DNA of 64,000 nucleotides from Phaeovulum molybdatiresistens (GTDB lineage: Bacteria; Pseudomonadota; Alphaproteobacteria; Rhodobacterales; Rhodobacteraceae), in assembly GCF_023544865.1 (NCBI RefSeq), contig NZ_JAMJFX010000016.1, positions 21,754 to 85,753 on the forward strand, given 5' to 3'. Under the pieces are notes generated by a model. It saw only the letters and a list, made by a program, of their open reading frames with translations, was not told where the DNA came from and made no database searches. The position numbers were made by a program, and so were the translations under genes. The stretch's first letter is position 1, and the number at the start of each line of letters is the position of its first letter. Below, in pieces: positions 1-9,347 of this stretch.

Positions 1-87
1 TCGGTGCGCATGGCCCCGGTTTCCGCCGTGGTGCTTGGTGCAGAGGCGAGCGATCCGGCGCAGGTCAATAACGACGCAGGCCAGTAA
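1..87 (+). CDS. 3' end of an unidentified gene (partial)
   Basis: An open frame enters from the left edge and runs 28 codons to a TAA at 85-87, ending in DAGQ. The visible residues are Ala/Val-rich and show no recognisable motif. It converges on trpE, whose stop lies about 80 bp downstream. Too little is present to name it, and it may simply be a chance open stretch in GC-rich DNA. Confidence 0.3.
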   Translation, partial: SVRMAPVSAVVLGAEASDPAQVNNDAGQ

Positions 88-165
88 TCACAGGGGCCAA
101 TCCCGCGAAACGCAGGGGCGACAGGGCCGGGCGGGCCAGCCGCCGCCCCGTCGCGGACCCGTCGA

Positions 166-1671
166 TCAGTTCCCGCGCCGGACGAACATGCCCGCATCCT
201 CGGCCGCCTTGCGCAGGGCCTTGGATTTGTTCACGCTTTCCTGGAATTCCGCCTCGGGATCGCTGTCAAAGACCACGCCGCCGCCGGCCTGGATGAACAG
301 CTTGCTGTCCTTGACCAGCGCGGTGCGCAGCGCGATGCACATGTCCATTTCGCCATTGGCGGCGAAATAGCCGACGCCGCCGCCATAGATGCCGCGCTTT
401 TCGGGTTCCAGCTCGTCGATGATTTCCATCGCGCGGACCTTGGGTGCGCCCGATACGGTGCCCGCGGGCAGGCCCGCCAGCAGCGCCGACAGGGCATCTT
501 CGCCCTCGGCCAGTTCGCCCACCACGTTCGACACGATATGCATGACGTGGGAATAGCGCTCGATGATGAATTTCTCGGTCGGGCGCACGGTGCCGATCTT
601 GGCCACCCGGCCCACATCGTTGCGGCCCAGATCCAGCAGCATCAGATGTTCGGCCAGTTCCTTCTTGTCGGCCAGCAGATCGGCCTCCAGCGCGCGGTCT
701 TCCTCGGGCGTCTGGCCGCGCGGGCGGGTGCCGGCGATGGGGCGGATCGTCACCTCGCCTTCACGCAGGCGCACCAGGATTTCCGGGCTGGCGCCGACGA
801 TCTGGAAGCCCCCGAAATTCAGGAAGAACATGAAGGGCGACGGGTTGGTGCGCCGCAGGCTGCGGTAAAGCGCGAAGGGCGGCAGCGGGAAATCCGCTGT
901 CCAGCGCTGCGCGGGCACGACCTGAAAGATGTCGCCCGCGCGGATGTAATCCTTGGCCTTTTCCACCGCCGCGCGATAGCCATCGGGGGTGAAATTCGAC
1001 ACCAGCGGGCCGACCTGCGCCACCTCGCCCAGATCGCGGGGCTGGCTGGGCTGGCGGTCCAGATCGCGCAGCGCATCCATCACCCGTTCGGCGGCCTGCG
1101 CATAGGCGGCGCGCGCGGTCATGCCCGATGCGGCCCAGGCCGGGGCGCACAGCGTCACATCGCCCTTGACCCCGTCCAGCACCGCCACGACCGAGGGCCG
1201 CAACAGCACCGCATCGGGCACGCCGATCGGGTCGGGGTTGACATGGGGCAGCCGTTCCACCAGCCGGATCATATCATAGCCCAGATAGCCAAACAGCCCC
1301 GCCGCCGCCGCCGGAAGCCCGTCGGGCATCTCGATCCGGCTTTCGGCGATCAGGGCGCGCAGGCTGTCCAGCGGATGGCCGGGCAGATCTTCGAACCGGT
1401 CTTCGAAACGGGCCTGCCGGTTGATGCGCGCCTGCGTGCCCCGGCATTGCCAGATCACATCGGGCTTCATGCCGATGATCGAATAGCGGCCGCGCACCTC
1501 GCCCCCGGTCACGCTTTCCAGCATGAAGGAATTGGGCGCGGCATCGGCCAGTTTCAGCATCAGCGAAACCGGCGTGTCCAGATCGGCGGCCAGCCGGGCG
1601 TAGACCAGCTGATTGCGGCCCTGGGCCCAGGCGGCCTCGAATTCCTCGAAGGAAGGGGAAAGCGCGACCAC
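166..1671 (-). CDS. trpE: Anthranilate synthase component I
   Basis: Aminates and aromatises chorismate to anthranilate, the first committed step of tryptophan synthesis, using ammonia supplied by a TrpG subunit not seen in this window. The 501-residue length is typical. The N-terminal domain carries the feedback-site type motif SFMLESVTGGEVRGRYS, and the chorismate-binding domain has IFQVVPAQRW, PIAGTRPRG and GIYGGGVGYF. The start is a GTG preceded by AGGAGG, only 12 bp after the ppiD stop, so the two genes are probably cotranscribed. A ppiD-trpE order is, as I recall, common in Rhodobacterales. Confidence 0.95.
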   Translation of the reverse strand: MVALSPSFEEFEAAWAQGRNQLVYARLAADLDTPVSLMLKLADAAPNSFMLESVTGGEVRGRYSIIGMKPDVIWQCRGTQARINRQARFEDRFEDLPGHPLDSLRALIAESRIEMPDGLPAAAAGLFGYLGYDMIRLVERLPHVNPDPIGVPDAVLLRPSVVAVLDGVKGDVTLCAPAWAASGMTARAAYAQAAERVMDALRDLDRQPSQPRDLGEVAQVGPLVSNFTPDGYRAAVEKAKDYIRAGDIFQVVPAQRWTADFPLPPFALYRSLRRTNPSPFMFFLNFGGFQIVGASPEILVRLREGEVTIRPIAGTRPRGQTPEEDRALEADLLADKKELAEHLMLLDLGRNDVGRVAKIGTVRPTEKFIIERYSHVMHIVSNVVGELAEGEDALSALLAGLPAGTVSGAPKVRAMEIIDELEPEKRGIYGGGVGYFAANGEMDMCIALRTALVKDSKLFIQAGGGVVFDSDPEAEFQESVNKSKALRKAAEDAGMFVRRGN

Positions 1672-1683
1672 CGGGGCCTCCTG

Positions 1684-3534
1684 TTACTGCATCTGGGCAT
1701 GCACGGCGTTGATCGCCGTGCTGTCAAGTGTCAAGCCTGCCTCGGCCTGGGCGGCGCGGGCGAAAAGGTCGACCAGATCGCCGGCCAGCGATTGGGCGAT
1801 CGACCGGTCCATCACCGCGCGCACGGCCTGCACGTCATTGTCAGCCGGATCGCCGGGCTGGATCGCATCCAGCTGCACCAGGATCACCCGGCCCTCGGCC
1901 TCGGCAATATCGGCGCCACCTTCGGCCAGCGTGAAGGCGGTCTGCGCCAGCGCTGCGGGCATGCCCTCGACAAAGCCGCCGCGGGGCAGGGTGCCCAGCG
2001 TTGTGACCAGAAGCCCGCTGGACCCCAGCGTCGCACCTGCGCTGACGGCGGCCAGCACCTCTTGGGCGCGGGCGCGCTTGCGGGTCAGCAGATCCTCGGC
2101 CCGCCAGGCCGCCTCGACCTGATCGCGGATTTCGTCAAAGGGGATCAGCGCGGGCGGGTCGATCCCATCCAGACGCAGCGCAAAGACGCCGCCATCTTCC
2201 AGATCGGCCAGTTCGGGGAAATCGCTCTGGGTGACCTGACCCGCCGCATCGCGGAAGGCGCTGTAGCCTGCGATCCCGTCTTCGGTCGTGTCGTTGAAGG
2301 CGATGGTGCCCAATTCCATCCGCGTCTCGGCGGCGACATCTTCCAGCGTGGCGCCGCCGGCCAGCAGATCCTCCAGATCCGCGGACTGGTCCAGGATCAT
2401 GCGCCGCGCGCGATCCAGCGCCGCTTCGGCGGCCAGTTCGTCACGCACCTCGTCAAAGGTGATTTCCTGCGGCGCAAGGATCGCGTTCATCGAAAACAGC
2501 GCAGGCCCCAGGTCGGTGTCCACCGGGCCCACGACGCCGGGCGCATCCAGCGCAAAGACGGCTTGACCCGCCGCGCCCAGATCGGCGGCGGCGACCTCGC
2601 CCAGATCGGCATCGGCCAGCGTCAGCCCCCGTTCGGCGGCCAGATCGGCAAAGCTTGCGGTGCCCGCATCCAGCCGCGCGCGGGCATCGGCGGCCTCTTC
2701 GGCGCTGGGATAGACCAGCCGTTCCACCAGGCGCCGCTCGGGCTGAACGAATTCCGCGATCCGGTCCTGATAGATCCGGCGCAGCGCATCCTCATCCACC
2801 GGCACTTCGGCCAGCATCATGTCGGGGGTCAGCCAGACATAGCTGATCCGGCGCGTCTCGGGGCGGGTGAAACGACCGGGGTTTTCGCCGTGAAAGGCGC
2901 GCAAGGCCGCCTCATCGGGGGCGGCTGCGGTGTCGGCCAGATCGGCCTCGGTCACCTCGGCATAGGAAATCGCGCGGGTTTCGGTGATGTAGGCGGTGTA
3001 AAGATCGGCCTGAACGCCCGGCGCGGCCAGCCCCCCGGCCACCGCCCCCTGCACCAGCGTCAGCGCCATTTCGGCGCGCAGCTTGTCTTCGTATTCCCCC
3101 TCATTCAGGCCCAGCTGGCGCAGCGCCAGGCGATAGGCCTCGCGGTCGAAATTGCCATCCAGCCCCTGAAAGGCGCGTGCGCCGGTGATTTCGCGCTGCA
3201 ACTGTGCATCGCCCACCGAAATGCCGAAAATTCGGGCCTGTTCCTCCAGCGCGGCGCGGCCCAGCAACTGGCCCTGCACCCTCTTGTCCAGCTGCGCGGC
3301 CAGCGCCTCGGGCGTGGTCAGCCGCCGACCCAGCTGCGCCGAGGCGGCGTCGATTTCACCGCGCAGCGCGCGGGCATAATCGTTGATGTCGATCTCGGTT
3401 TCGCCCACCGCGCCGATCGCGCGGACCGATCCGGAAAAGCTGGTCATCCCGAAGCCGCCCAGCCCCAGGATCAGAAGCGCCATGAGGATCCATACCACGG
3501 TGTTCTTGCCATGGCTGCGCAGCGTGCTCGACAT
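1684..3534 (-). CDS. ppiD: SurA/PpiD-type peptidyl-prolyl isomerase, membrane anchored
   Basis: A periplasmic folding factor anchored in the inner membrane. Residues about 13-31 form one hydrophobic segment (VVWILMALLILGLGGF), followed by a SurA-type N-terminal chaperone region with the motif LDKRVQGQLL. A parvulin-like region lies about residues 240-350 and a long C-terminal chaperone part follows. The 616 residues match the family. The start is supported by GGGAGGGCGAGG immediately upstream. The parvulin catalytic residues are not obviously conserved, so chaperone rather than isomerase activity may dominate, as is known for the E. coli homologue. It sits directly before trpE on the same strand. 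Confidence 0.85.
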   Translation of the reverse strand: MSSTLRSHGKNTVVWILMALLILGLGGFGMTSFSGSVRAIGAVGETEIDINDYARALRGEIDAASAQLGRRLTTPEALAAQLDKRVQGQLLGRAALEEQARIFGISVGDAQLQREITGARAFQGLDGNFDREAYRLALRQLGLNEGEYEDKLRAEMALTLVQGAVAGGLAAPGVQADLYTAYITETRAISYAEVTEADLADTAAAPDEAALRAFHGENPGRFTRPETRRISYVWLTPDMMLAEVPVDEDALRRIYQDRIAEFVQPERRLVERLVYPSAEEAADARARLDAGTASFADLAAERGLTLADADLGEVAAADLGAAGQAVFALDAPGVVGPVDTDLGPALFSMNAILAPQEITFDEVRDELAAEAALDRARRMILDQSADLEDLLAGGATLEDVAAETRMELGTIAFNDTTEDGIAGYSAFRDAAGQVTQSDFPELADLEDGGVFALRLDGIDPPALIPFDEIRDQVEAAWRAEDLLTRKRARAQEVLAAVSAGATLGSSGLLVTTLGTLPRGGFVEGMPAALAQTAFTLAEGGADIAEAEGRVILVQLDAIQPGDPADNDVQAVRAVMDRSIAQSLAGDLVDLFARAAQAEAGLTLDSTAINAVHAQMQ

Positions 3535-3599
3535 CCTCGCCCTCCCGGATTTTCTGCCGTTTCAGGGTGTTTAGGGCTTTGGTCGGGCCCCCGCAAGGC

Positions 3600-4781
3600 T
3601 CAGAACGCCAGGCCGCGCAGACGCTCCATCAATTGCGCGATGCCTGCGGTGTCGACATTGGCAAAGGCGATGCGCAGCTGGCGCGCCGCGGCGGGGTCGG
3701 CCGCGGGCATGAACATGGTGCCGGGCAACAGCAACACGCCCGCCTCGCGCACCAGACGGCGGGCCAGATCGGGGGCGGGCAGGGCGAAGGGGTGTTCGAC
3801 ATAGGCGAAATAGGCGCCGCAGCCCAGCGTCTTCCAACCCGGCAGCCCCGCCAGCCCCGCCGCCATCGCCGCGCGCCGGGCCAAGATTTCCGCGCGCTCG
3901 CCCGCAAGCCAATCCGACAGGTTGCGCATCCCCCACAGCGCGCCGATCTGGCCCAGCTGGTTGGGGCAGATCGCCACCGTGTCCTGGAATTTCTCGACCT
4001 GCGCCAGCCGGGCGGGGCTGGCGACGATGGCCCCCACGCGATGGCCCGTCAGCCGATAGGCCTTGGAAAAGGAATACAGCTGGATCAGGCTATCGTCCCA
4101 GTCCGGATCGGCGAACAGATCATGCGCAGGCCCGGGGCCGGACAGGAAATCGCGATAGGTCTCATCCAGCACCAGCGCGATGGAATGGCGCCGCGCCAGA
4201 TCCAGAAAGGCGCGGATCAGCGCGGGGGGATAATCGACGCCGCCGGGGTTGTTCGGACTGACCAGAACGATGGCGCGGGTGGCAGGCCCGATCAGCGCCG
4301 CCGCCGCGTCCGGGTCGGGCAAAAGGTCAGGCCCGGTGTGCAACGGCACGGCGGCCACACCCTGCATGTCCAGCCACATCTTGTGGTTGAAATACCACGG
4401 CACCGGCAGGATCACCGCATCGCCCGGCCCGGCCAGTGTGGCCATGACCGCACAAAAAGCCTGATTGCATCCTTGCGTGATCGCCACCTGATCGGCCCGG
4501 ACCTGACCGCCATAGCCCGCCGACCACTGCGCGGCGACTTCGGCGCGCAGCTCGGGCAGGCCAAGGACGGGGCCGTAAAGATGCGCGGCTGGGTTTTCCA
4601 GCGCGGCATCGGCAATGGCGCGGCGCAGCGCCTCGGGCGGGGGCGCGACGGGCGCGGCCTGGCTGACGTTGATCAGCGGGCGCTCGGGCGGGAATGTCAC
4701 CCCCTCCAGCCAGCGCCGCGCCTCCATCACCGGGGGGGCGGATGTGCGGGCCAGAGCGGGGTTCAGCGGCGAAAGCGGCAT
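3600..4781 (-). CDS. Class I/II PLP-dependent aminotransferase
   Basis: A fold-type I aminotransferase of 393 residues. It shows substrate-loop glycines in LYGPVLGLPELR, ITQGCNQAFCAV in the cofactor phosphate region, SPNNPGG with the conserved Asn, the DETYRDF aspartate that pairs with the pyridine nitrogen, and the Schiff-base lysine in SFSKAYRLTGHRVG. The MALDI-type details that would separate aspartate, aromatic or alanine specificity cannot be read, so no gene symbol is given. The start has AAAGGACCC upstream. It lies 65 bp upstream of ppiD on the same strand but is probably a separate unit, since ppiD has its own ribosome site. Confidence 0.88.
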   Translation of the reverse strand: MPLSPLNPALARTSAPPVMEARRWLEGVTFPPERPLINVSQAAPVAPPPEALRRAIADAALENPAAHLYGPVLGLPELRAEVAAQWSAGYGGQVRADQVAITQGCNQAFCAVMATLAGPGDAVILPVPWYFNHKMWLDMQGVAAVPLHTGPDLLPDPDAAAALIGPATRAIVLVSPNNPGGVDYPPALIRAFLDLARRHSIALVLDETYRDFLSGPGPAHDLFADPDWDDSLIQLYSFSKAYRLTGHRVGAIVASPARLAQVEKFQDTVAICPNQLGQIGALWGMRNLSDWLAGERAEILARRAAMAAGLAGLPGWKTLGCGAYFAYVEHPFALPAPDLARRLVREAGVLLLPGTMFMPAADPAAARQLRIAFANVDTAGIAQLMERLRGLAF

Positions 4782-4850
4782 CTGGGTCCTTTGGCTGGGG
4801 GCGCATCAGGGGCTTGGCGCGTGGCGCCCCTGGCTGGTTGGGGAACGCTC

Positions 4851-4917
4851 CGCGGGAGGTATTTCAGGCAAGGTGAAAGCGCTTTCATCTTGCCCCAAAT
4901 ACCTCCGCCGGAGGCAT
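4851..4917. repeat. Intergenic repeat, two facing copies (hairpin)
   Basis: Two inverted copies of the window's dispersed repeat meet at CGCTTTCA, giving a long stem: AGGTATTT..GGCAAG.TGAAAG against CTTTCA.CTTGCC..AAATACCT. It lies just past the gpt stop and upstream of the aminotransferase, both minus strand, where it could act as an mRNA 3' end. Confidence 0.85.
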
Positions 4918-4974
4918 CGGCCGCGTGGTCGCATCGACCGGCCGGGCAGGGGCGGCGTGCAGGGCGGGCGGCGA

Positions 4975-5478
4975 TCAGTCGGTGCCGCGATAGGGTTGAA
5001 CGTATTGCAGGGCCATGTCCCAGGGGAAGAAGATCCAGGTGTCCTGGCTGACCTCGGTCACATAGGTGTCGACCAGCGGCTTGCCCTTGGGCTTGGCGTA
5101 GACGGTGGCGAAATGGGCCTTGGGGAACAGCTGGCGGACCAGTTCCAGCGTCTTGCCGGTATCGACCAGATCGTCGACGATCAGGATGCCCTCGCCATCG
5201 CCCATCAGATCGGCCTGCGGCGATTTCGTCACCTGCGCCGCGCGTTGGTCCTGGTGGCTGTAGGATTTGACCGAGATCGTGTCGACCACGCGGATGTCCA
5301 GCTCGCGGCTGACGATCATCGCGGGCACCAGGCCGCCGCGGGTGATGCCCACGACTGCGCGCCAGTTGCCGGCATCGGGGCCCTTGCCATCCAGCCGCCA
5401 GGCCAGCGCGCGCGCGTCGCGGTGCAGCTGGTCCCAGCTGACGTGGAAACCTTTTTCATGGGGAAGCCGGTCGGTCAT
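4975..5478 (-). CDS. gpt: Xanthine (guanine) phosphoribosyltransferase
   Basis: A purine salvage enzyme that converts xanthine, guanine or hypoxanthine plus PRPP into the nucleotide. The 167-residue protein carries the PRPP-binding signature [15 protein letters not shown] and an N-terminal [17 protein letters not shown], and it ends near [13 protein letters not shown], as in the Gpt family. The start is set by AAGGAGTTGATGC immediately upstream. Downstream is a facing pair of intergenic repeats that may end the transcript. Confidence 0.93.
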   Translation of the reverse strand: MTDRLPHEKGFHVSWDQLHRDARALAWRLDGKGPDAGNWRAVVGITRGGLVPAMIVSRELDIRVVDTISVKSYSHQDQRAAQVTKSPQADLMGDGEGILIVDDLVDTGKTLELVRQLFPKAHFATVYAKPKGKPLVDTYVTEVSQDTWIFFPWDMALQYVQPYRGTD

Positions 5479-5571
5479 GCATCAACTCCTTGCTGGGGCG
5501 CGGGGCCCGTCTGTCGCGCCAGATTACCGCGCACCGGGCGTGATCCGCCAGCCCCCGCATCAGCCCCCGTC

Positions 5572-6177
5572 TCAGCGCTGGAAGATCAGCACAAGCCCCA
5601 GGCCGAACAGTGCGACCGCGGCGGCCCGGTCGATCCAGAAGCGCGCCGCGAAATAGCGGCTGCGCATCGCGGTGGTGGACATCACCAGCACGACGACGAC
5701 ATACCAGAACAGTTCCGTCGACAGGCAGGCGGCATAGATGCCGATCTGGCGCGCGACGCTGAGCGGGTCGGGAAAGACCGACAGGATCAGCGCGGAATAG
5801 AACAGCGCGGGTTTCGGGTTGGACAGGTTCAGCACGATCCCGCCCCAGAAGCTGCGGCCAAAGCGGCCGTCGGCGGCTGCAGGCAGAGGCAGGGTTGCCG
5901 CGCGCCACAGGCCCCAGGACATCCAGATCAGATACAGCCCACCCAGCACCTTCATGCCGGAAAACAGTGCCGGGTGCAGGCGGAACACCACCGCCAGCCC
6001 CAAAAGCGCAAACAGGCACCACAGCGAGGCGCCCGTGGCCAGCCCGATGCCATAGGGCAGGGCGCGGTCGCGCCCATGGGCAAAGGCGGTCTGGGTGGCG
6101 GCAATGATCGCGGGCCCCGGCGACAGGATCGCCAGGGACAGCGTTGCAACCATCACCAGATAGGGCGACAGGTCCAA
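5572..6177 (-). CDS. LysE/RhtB-family amino-acid exporter
   Basis: A 201-residue inner-membrane protein with about six hydrophobic segments and the family motif LSLAILSPGPAIIAATQTAFAHG at the N terminus, plus the GGLYLIWMSWGLWR region. Such proteins export amino acids or related metabolites; the substrate is not predictable. The start reads TTG three bases after the fabI stop, which suggests translational coupling to fabI. The first ATG in frame is 8 codons in and would cut into the first membrane segment, so I keep the TTG. Confidence 0.85.
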   Translation of the reverse strand: MDLSPYLVMVATLSLAILSPGPAIIAATQTAFAHGRDRALPYGIGLATGASLWCLFALLGLAVVFRLHPALFSGMKVLGGLYLIWMSWGLWRAATLPLPAAADGRFGRSFWGGIVLNLSNPKPALFYSALILSVFPDPLSVARQIGIYAACLSTELFWYVVVVLVMSTTAMRSRYFAARFWIDRAAAVALFGLGLVLIFQR

Positions 6178-6180
6178 GCG

Positions 6181-7011
6181 TTACGCCTTGCCGTTGTCGC
6201 GGCCCGTGACCACGTCGATATCGGGTGCATCCACCGCCTTCATCCCGACGACGTGATAGCCCGCATCCACATGCAGGTTTTCGCCCGTGGTGCCCGATCC
6301 CAGATCCGACAGCAGATAAAGCGCGGCCTTGCCGACCTCTTCCTGCGTCACGTTGCGGCGCAGCGGGCTGTTCAGTTCGTTCCACTTCATGATGTAGCGG
6401 AAATCGCCGATGCCGCTGGCGGCCAGGGTCTTGATCGGACCGGCGCTGATCGCATTGACGCGGATGCCGTCCTTGCCCAGATCCTCGGCCAGGTATTTCA
6501 CCGATGCCTCCAGCGCGGCCTTGGCCACGCCCATCACGTTGTAATGCGGCATCACCTTTTCGGCGCCGTAATAGGTCAGCGTCAGCAGGCTGCCGCCCGG
6601 GCCCATCATGGCCGCGGCGCGCTGGCAGATCGCGGTGAAGGAATAGGCCGAAATGTCCAGCGCCATCGTGAACCCCGCGCGCGAGGTGTCGACATAGCGG
6701 CCGCGCAATTCGTTCTTGTCGGCAAAGCCGATGGCATGGACCACGAAATCGATCTGGCCCCATTCGGCCTTCAGCCCCTCGAACAGCGCGTCGATGCTGG
6801 CGTCGTCGGCCACATCGCATTCGAACAGCAGCGGCGTGCCCAGCGATGCCGCCAGCGGCTCGACCCGTTTTTTCAGCGCGTCGCCAACGTAGGAAAAGGC
6901 CAGTTCCGCGCCCGCATCGGCGCAGGCCTTGGCAACGCCCCAGGCGATCGACTTGTCATTGGCAAGTCCCATGATCAGCCCGCGCTTGCCCGCCAACAGA
7001 TTGCTAGACAT
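6181..7011 (-). CDS. fabI: Enoyl-[acyl-carrier-protein] reductase (NADH)
   Basis: Catalyses the last reduction of each fatty-acid elongation cycle. The 276-residue short-chain dehydrogenase fold shows the FabI cofactor pattern GKRGLIMGLANDKSIAWG, the HAIGFADK segment, and a catalytic Tyr-x6-Lys arrangement in the region TYYGAEKVMPHYNVMGVAKAAL. ISAGPIKTLAASGI is the substrate-loop sequence. It opens a two-gene unit with the LysE exporter behind it. Confidence 0.96.
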   Translation of the reverse strand: MSSNLLAGKRGLIMGLANDKSIAWGVAKACADAGAELAFSYVGDALKKRVEPLAASLGTPLLFECDVADDASIDALFEGLKAEWGQIDFVVHAIGFADKNELRGRYVDTSRAGFTMALDISAYSFTAICQRAAAMMGPGGSLLTLTYYGAEKVMPHYNVMGVAKAALEASVKYLAEDLGKDGIRVNAISAGPIKTLAASGIGDFRYIMKWNELNSPLRRNVTQEEVGKAALYLLSDLGSGTTGENLHVDAGYHVVGMKAVDAPDIDVVTGRDNGKA

Positions 7012-7180
7012 TCAGATCCCTCGCGCTTCCCTTTGGTAAGTGCGACAGCATTAGGCGAAAGCGCAAGCCGCATCAAGTCGCGGAAGAGATGCGCGCCGTG
7101 GCTTGCGGCGCCGCGTCCGCGCGGGCATGATCTTGCCCGGCGCCCGGACCCCGGGCGCAGTCAACGGGCAGGGAAATGAC

Positions 7181-7804
7181 ATGAGCGACAGAGGCGGCAT
7201 TTTCGCAGGCGACGATCCGTTTGCCATCGCGGCCAGCTGGCTGGCCGAGGCCGAGCGCGAAGAGATCAACGATCCCAATGCCATCGCGCTGGCGACGGTG
7301 GATGGGGACGGGCTGCCCAATGTGCGCATGGTGCTGCTGAAGGATATCGAGCCGCTGGATGCGCCCTCGGGCGGGGCCTTCGTCTTTTATACCAATTACG
7401 GGTCAGCCAAGGGGCGCGAGATCGAGGCCGCTGGCAAGGCCGCCTTCGTGCTGCACTGGAAAAGCCTGCGTCGCCAGATCCGCGTGCGCGGTCTGACCAG
7501 CCGCGAGGCGGGGCCGCAGGCGGATGACTATTTCGCCTCGCGCAGCCTGAAAAGCCGGCTGGGGGCCTGGGCCTCGCGGCAAAGCGAGCCGTTGTCCTCG
7601 CGCATGGCGCTGATGGCCGAGGTCGCCCGCGTCACCGCCCAGCAGGGCACCGCGCCCACGCGTCCGCCCCATTGGGGCGGCATCCGCATCACGCCCCTGG
7701 AAATCGAGTTCTGGGCCGATGGCGCTTTTCGCCTGCACGACCGCTTCCGCTGGCGCCGTCCGGCGCCCGGTGCGGAGTGGGAAATTTTCCGCCTGAATCC
7801 GTAG
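7181..7804 (+). CDS. pdxH: Pyridoxamine/pyridoxine 5'-phosphate oxidase
   Basis: An FMN enzyme that makes pyridoxal 5'-phosphate from PNP or PMP. The 207-residue protein has the flavin-fold start [42 protein letters not shown], the dimer-interface sequence [12 protein letters not shown] and the family ending [21 protein letters not shown]. The frame stays open 26 codons further upstream, but AGGGAA precedes the ATG at 7181 and homology begins there. It is divergent from fabI. Confidence 0.95.
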   Translation: MSDRGGIFAGDDPFAIAASWLAEAEREEINDPNAIALATVDGDGLPNVRMVLLKDIEPLDAPSGGAFVFYTNYGSAKGREIEAAGKAAFVLHWKSLRRQIRVRGLTSREAGPQADDYFASRSLKSRLGAWASRQSEPLSSRMALMAEVARVTAQQGTAPTRPPHWGGIRITPLEIEFWADGAFRLHDRFRWRRPAPGAEWEIFRLNP

Positions 7805-7919
7805 GTTCCGCAGGGTTTGTGGGCTGCGGTATGGAATTCCATACTTTTGGACTTGAAACTATCCTTCTCATTGTGAGAGTTGAAAGGCCCGGACCAGAGG
7901 GGGGCAGGAAAGAGTGGGT

Positions 7920-8453
7920 ATGACGGACGATCAGACGGATTTGCGACGGGTTGAAGGGCGTGTGAAGTGGTTCGACCCTGCGAAGGGTTTCGGCTTTATT
8001 CTGGACGCCGAGGGCGGGCCAGACATCCTGCTGCACGCCAATGTGTTGCGCAATTTCGGGCAGGGATCGGTTGCCGACAATGCTGGCATCACGGTCACGG
8101 TGCAAAAGACCCCGCGCGGCGCGCAGGCGGTCGAGGTGCTGGATATCCAGCCGCCCGAATCCGACCGCATGTCGCAGATCGAGGATCTGGGCGAGACCGA
8201 CCCCGAGATGATCGCGGCCCTGCCGCTGGAATCGGCGCGGGTGAAATGGTTCGACAAGGCCAAGGGATTCGGCTTTGCCAATGTCTTTGGCCGCCCCGAG
8301 GATGTGTTCATCCATATCGAGGTGCTGCGCCGGTCGGGTTTTGCCGACTTGGGCCCGGGCGAGGCGGTCTGCCTGCGCGTGATCGACGGCAAGCGCGGGC
8401 GCATGGCGGCGCAGGTGCTGTCATGGGAAGCCGCGCTGCGCGCGGGCCGCTGA
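7920..8453 (+). CDS. Protein with two cold-shock domains
   Basis: An RNA/DNA-binding protein of 177 residues built from two CspA-type OB folds: GRVKWFDPAKGFGFI (about residues 9-72) and ARVKWFDKAKGFGFA (about 106-172). Each carries the aromatic RNP1 core (KGFGF) and a degenerate RNP2 (DILLH, DVFIH). Classical Csp proteins have one domain; two-domain forms are usual in alphaproteobacteria. AGGAA lies 9 bases before the ATG; a GTG two codons upstream is an alternative start. The DUF192 gene follows at once and may be cotranscribed. Confidence 0.92.
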   Translation: MTDDQTDLRRVEGRVKWFDPAKGFGFILDAEGGPDILLHANVLRNFGQGSVADNAGITVTVQKTPRGAQAVEVLDIQPPESDRMSQIEDLGETDPEMIAALPLESARVKWFDKAKGFGFANVFGRPEDVFIHIEVLRRSGFADLGPGEAVCLRVIDGKRGRMAAQVLSWEAALRAGR

Positions 8454-8458
8454 TCGGC

Positions 8459-8935
8459 ATGGGCCTGCGGCGGTTCGGCATCGTCCTGGGCCTGCTGGCG
8501 GGGCTTGCGGGCCCGGCTTCGGCTGCGGCCTGTCGCGACGATCTGGTGCTGATCCGCCATGACCGGGGCGAGGCGCGCTTTGCCGTTGAAATCGCCGATG
8601 ATCCGGCCGAACGCGCGCAAGGATTGATGGGGCGTGAACGGATGCCTGCGGGGGCGGGGATGCTGTTCATCTATGACCGCCCCGAGCCTGTCGCCTTCTG
8701 GATGAAGAACACGCCCCTGCCGCTGGATCTTTTGTTCATCGATGAAACGGGGCGGGTCGTGCATCTGCATGAAAACGCCGTGCCGTTCGATGAAACCCCG
8801 CTGCCGTCGGGGGCGCCGGTGCTGATGGTGCTGGAAATCAATGGCGGGCTGGCGCGCCGGATCGGCATCGCGCCGGGGGCGGTCATCGCCCATCCGCGCC
8901 TTGATCGCGCAATTGCGGCCTTTCCCTGCGACTGA
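8459..8935 (+). CDS. DUF192 protein, exported
   Basis: A 158-residue protein with an N-terminal signal peptide (hydrophobic run to PASA, about residue 22) and a DUF192 domain: [38 protein letters not shown] and [17 protein letters not shown]. The biochemical role of this family is unknown, though it is widespread and periplasmic. Another ATG at 8423 would overlap the cold-shock gene; I prefer 8459 because it places the signal peptide at the terminus. Confidence 0.88.
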   Translation: MGLRRFGIVLGLLAGLAGPASAAACRDDLVLIRHDRGEARFAVEIADDPAERAQGLMGRERMPAGAGMLFIYDRPEPVAFWMKNTPLPLDLLFIDETGRVVHLHENAVPFDETPLPSGAPVLMVLEINGGLARRIGIAPGAVIAHPRLDRAIAAFPCD

Positions 8936-8976
8936 CCCCTTTTCCTTTGCGTCCCGGCCCGCTAGGAAGGGGGCGT

Positions 8977-9053
8977 CGGGGCGTAGCGCAGCCTGGTAGC
9001 GCGACGGTTTTGGGTACCGTAGGTCGGAAGTTCGAATCTTCTCGCCCCGACCA
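8977..9053 (+). tRNA. tRNA-Pro (anticodon TGG)
   Basis: A complete 77-base cloverleaf with the 3' CCA encoded. The acceptor stem pairs CGGGGCG with CGCCCCG. The anticodon stem ACGGT/ACCGT encloses the loop TTTGGGT, placing TGG at positions 34-36. The T arm contains GTTCGAATC. It stands alone between the DUF192 gene and the nrdJ control region. Confidence 0.97.
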
Positions 9054-9123
9054 ATCCCTCTTTTTCGCTTGAATCCGGATGCCCGGGCGCGCCTGCGCCG
9101 GGTTTGGCGTCTGTGCGTCCCGG

Positions 9124-9253
9124 ATATCCACAAGATATTGTGGGCTGTGGATGAAATTCATCCAGATTGTCATCTTCGCGTCGCAAGGCCCAAGCAGACA
9201 AGGCAAAAGGCCCCGCCGGGGCGGGGGGCGGTGCGATGCCCTGCTGTGGATGA
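9124..9253 (+). promoter_or_regulatory. nrdJ upstream region: NrdR-like box and DnaA-like boxes
   Basis: The palindrome CCACAAGATATTGTGG (9128-9143) fits the NrdR consensus acaCwAtATaTwGtgt at 13 of 16 positions. Overlapping or beside it are three 8-of-9 matches to the DnaA box TTATCCACA: ATATCCACA at 9124, and TGTGGATGA at 9146 and 9245. It lies about 280-410 bp upstream of nrdJ; a repressor and cell-cycle input is inferred. Confidence 0.55.
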
Positions 9254-9347
9254 ATCAAAAGGTTAACGCGACCCCCCGCAGCCCGCCCCGCGTCAACAGA
9301 AAAATCGCCCTCGCAATGGTGAAAACTTTGTTGACCGATGGCGCGTC

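Noticed and set aside
538..3804. Very long plus-strand open frame (over 1000 codons) across trpE and ppiD
   Set aside because: It lies antisense to two genes with clear family motifs; its residues are His/Gln/Gly/Arg-rich in the way expected for a GC-rich antisense frame. The same applies to other long mirror frames, e.g. opposite nrdJ, glnE and rne.
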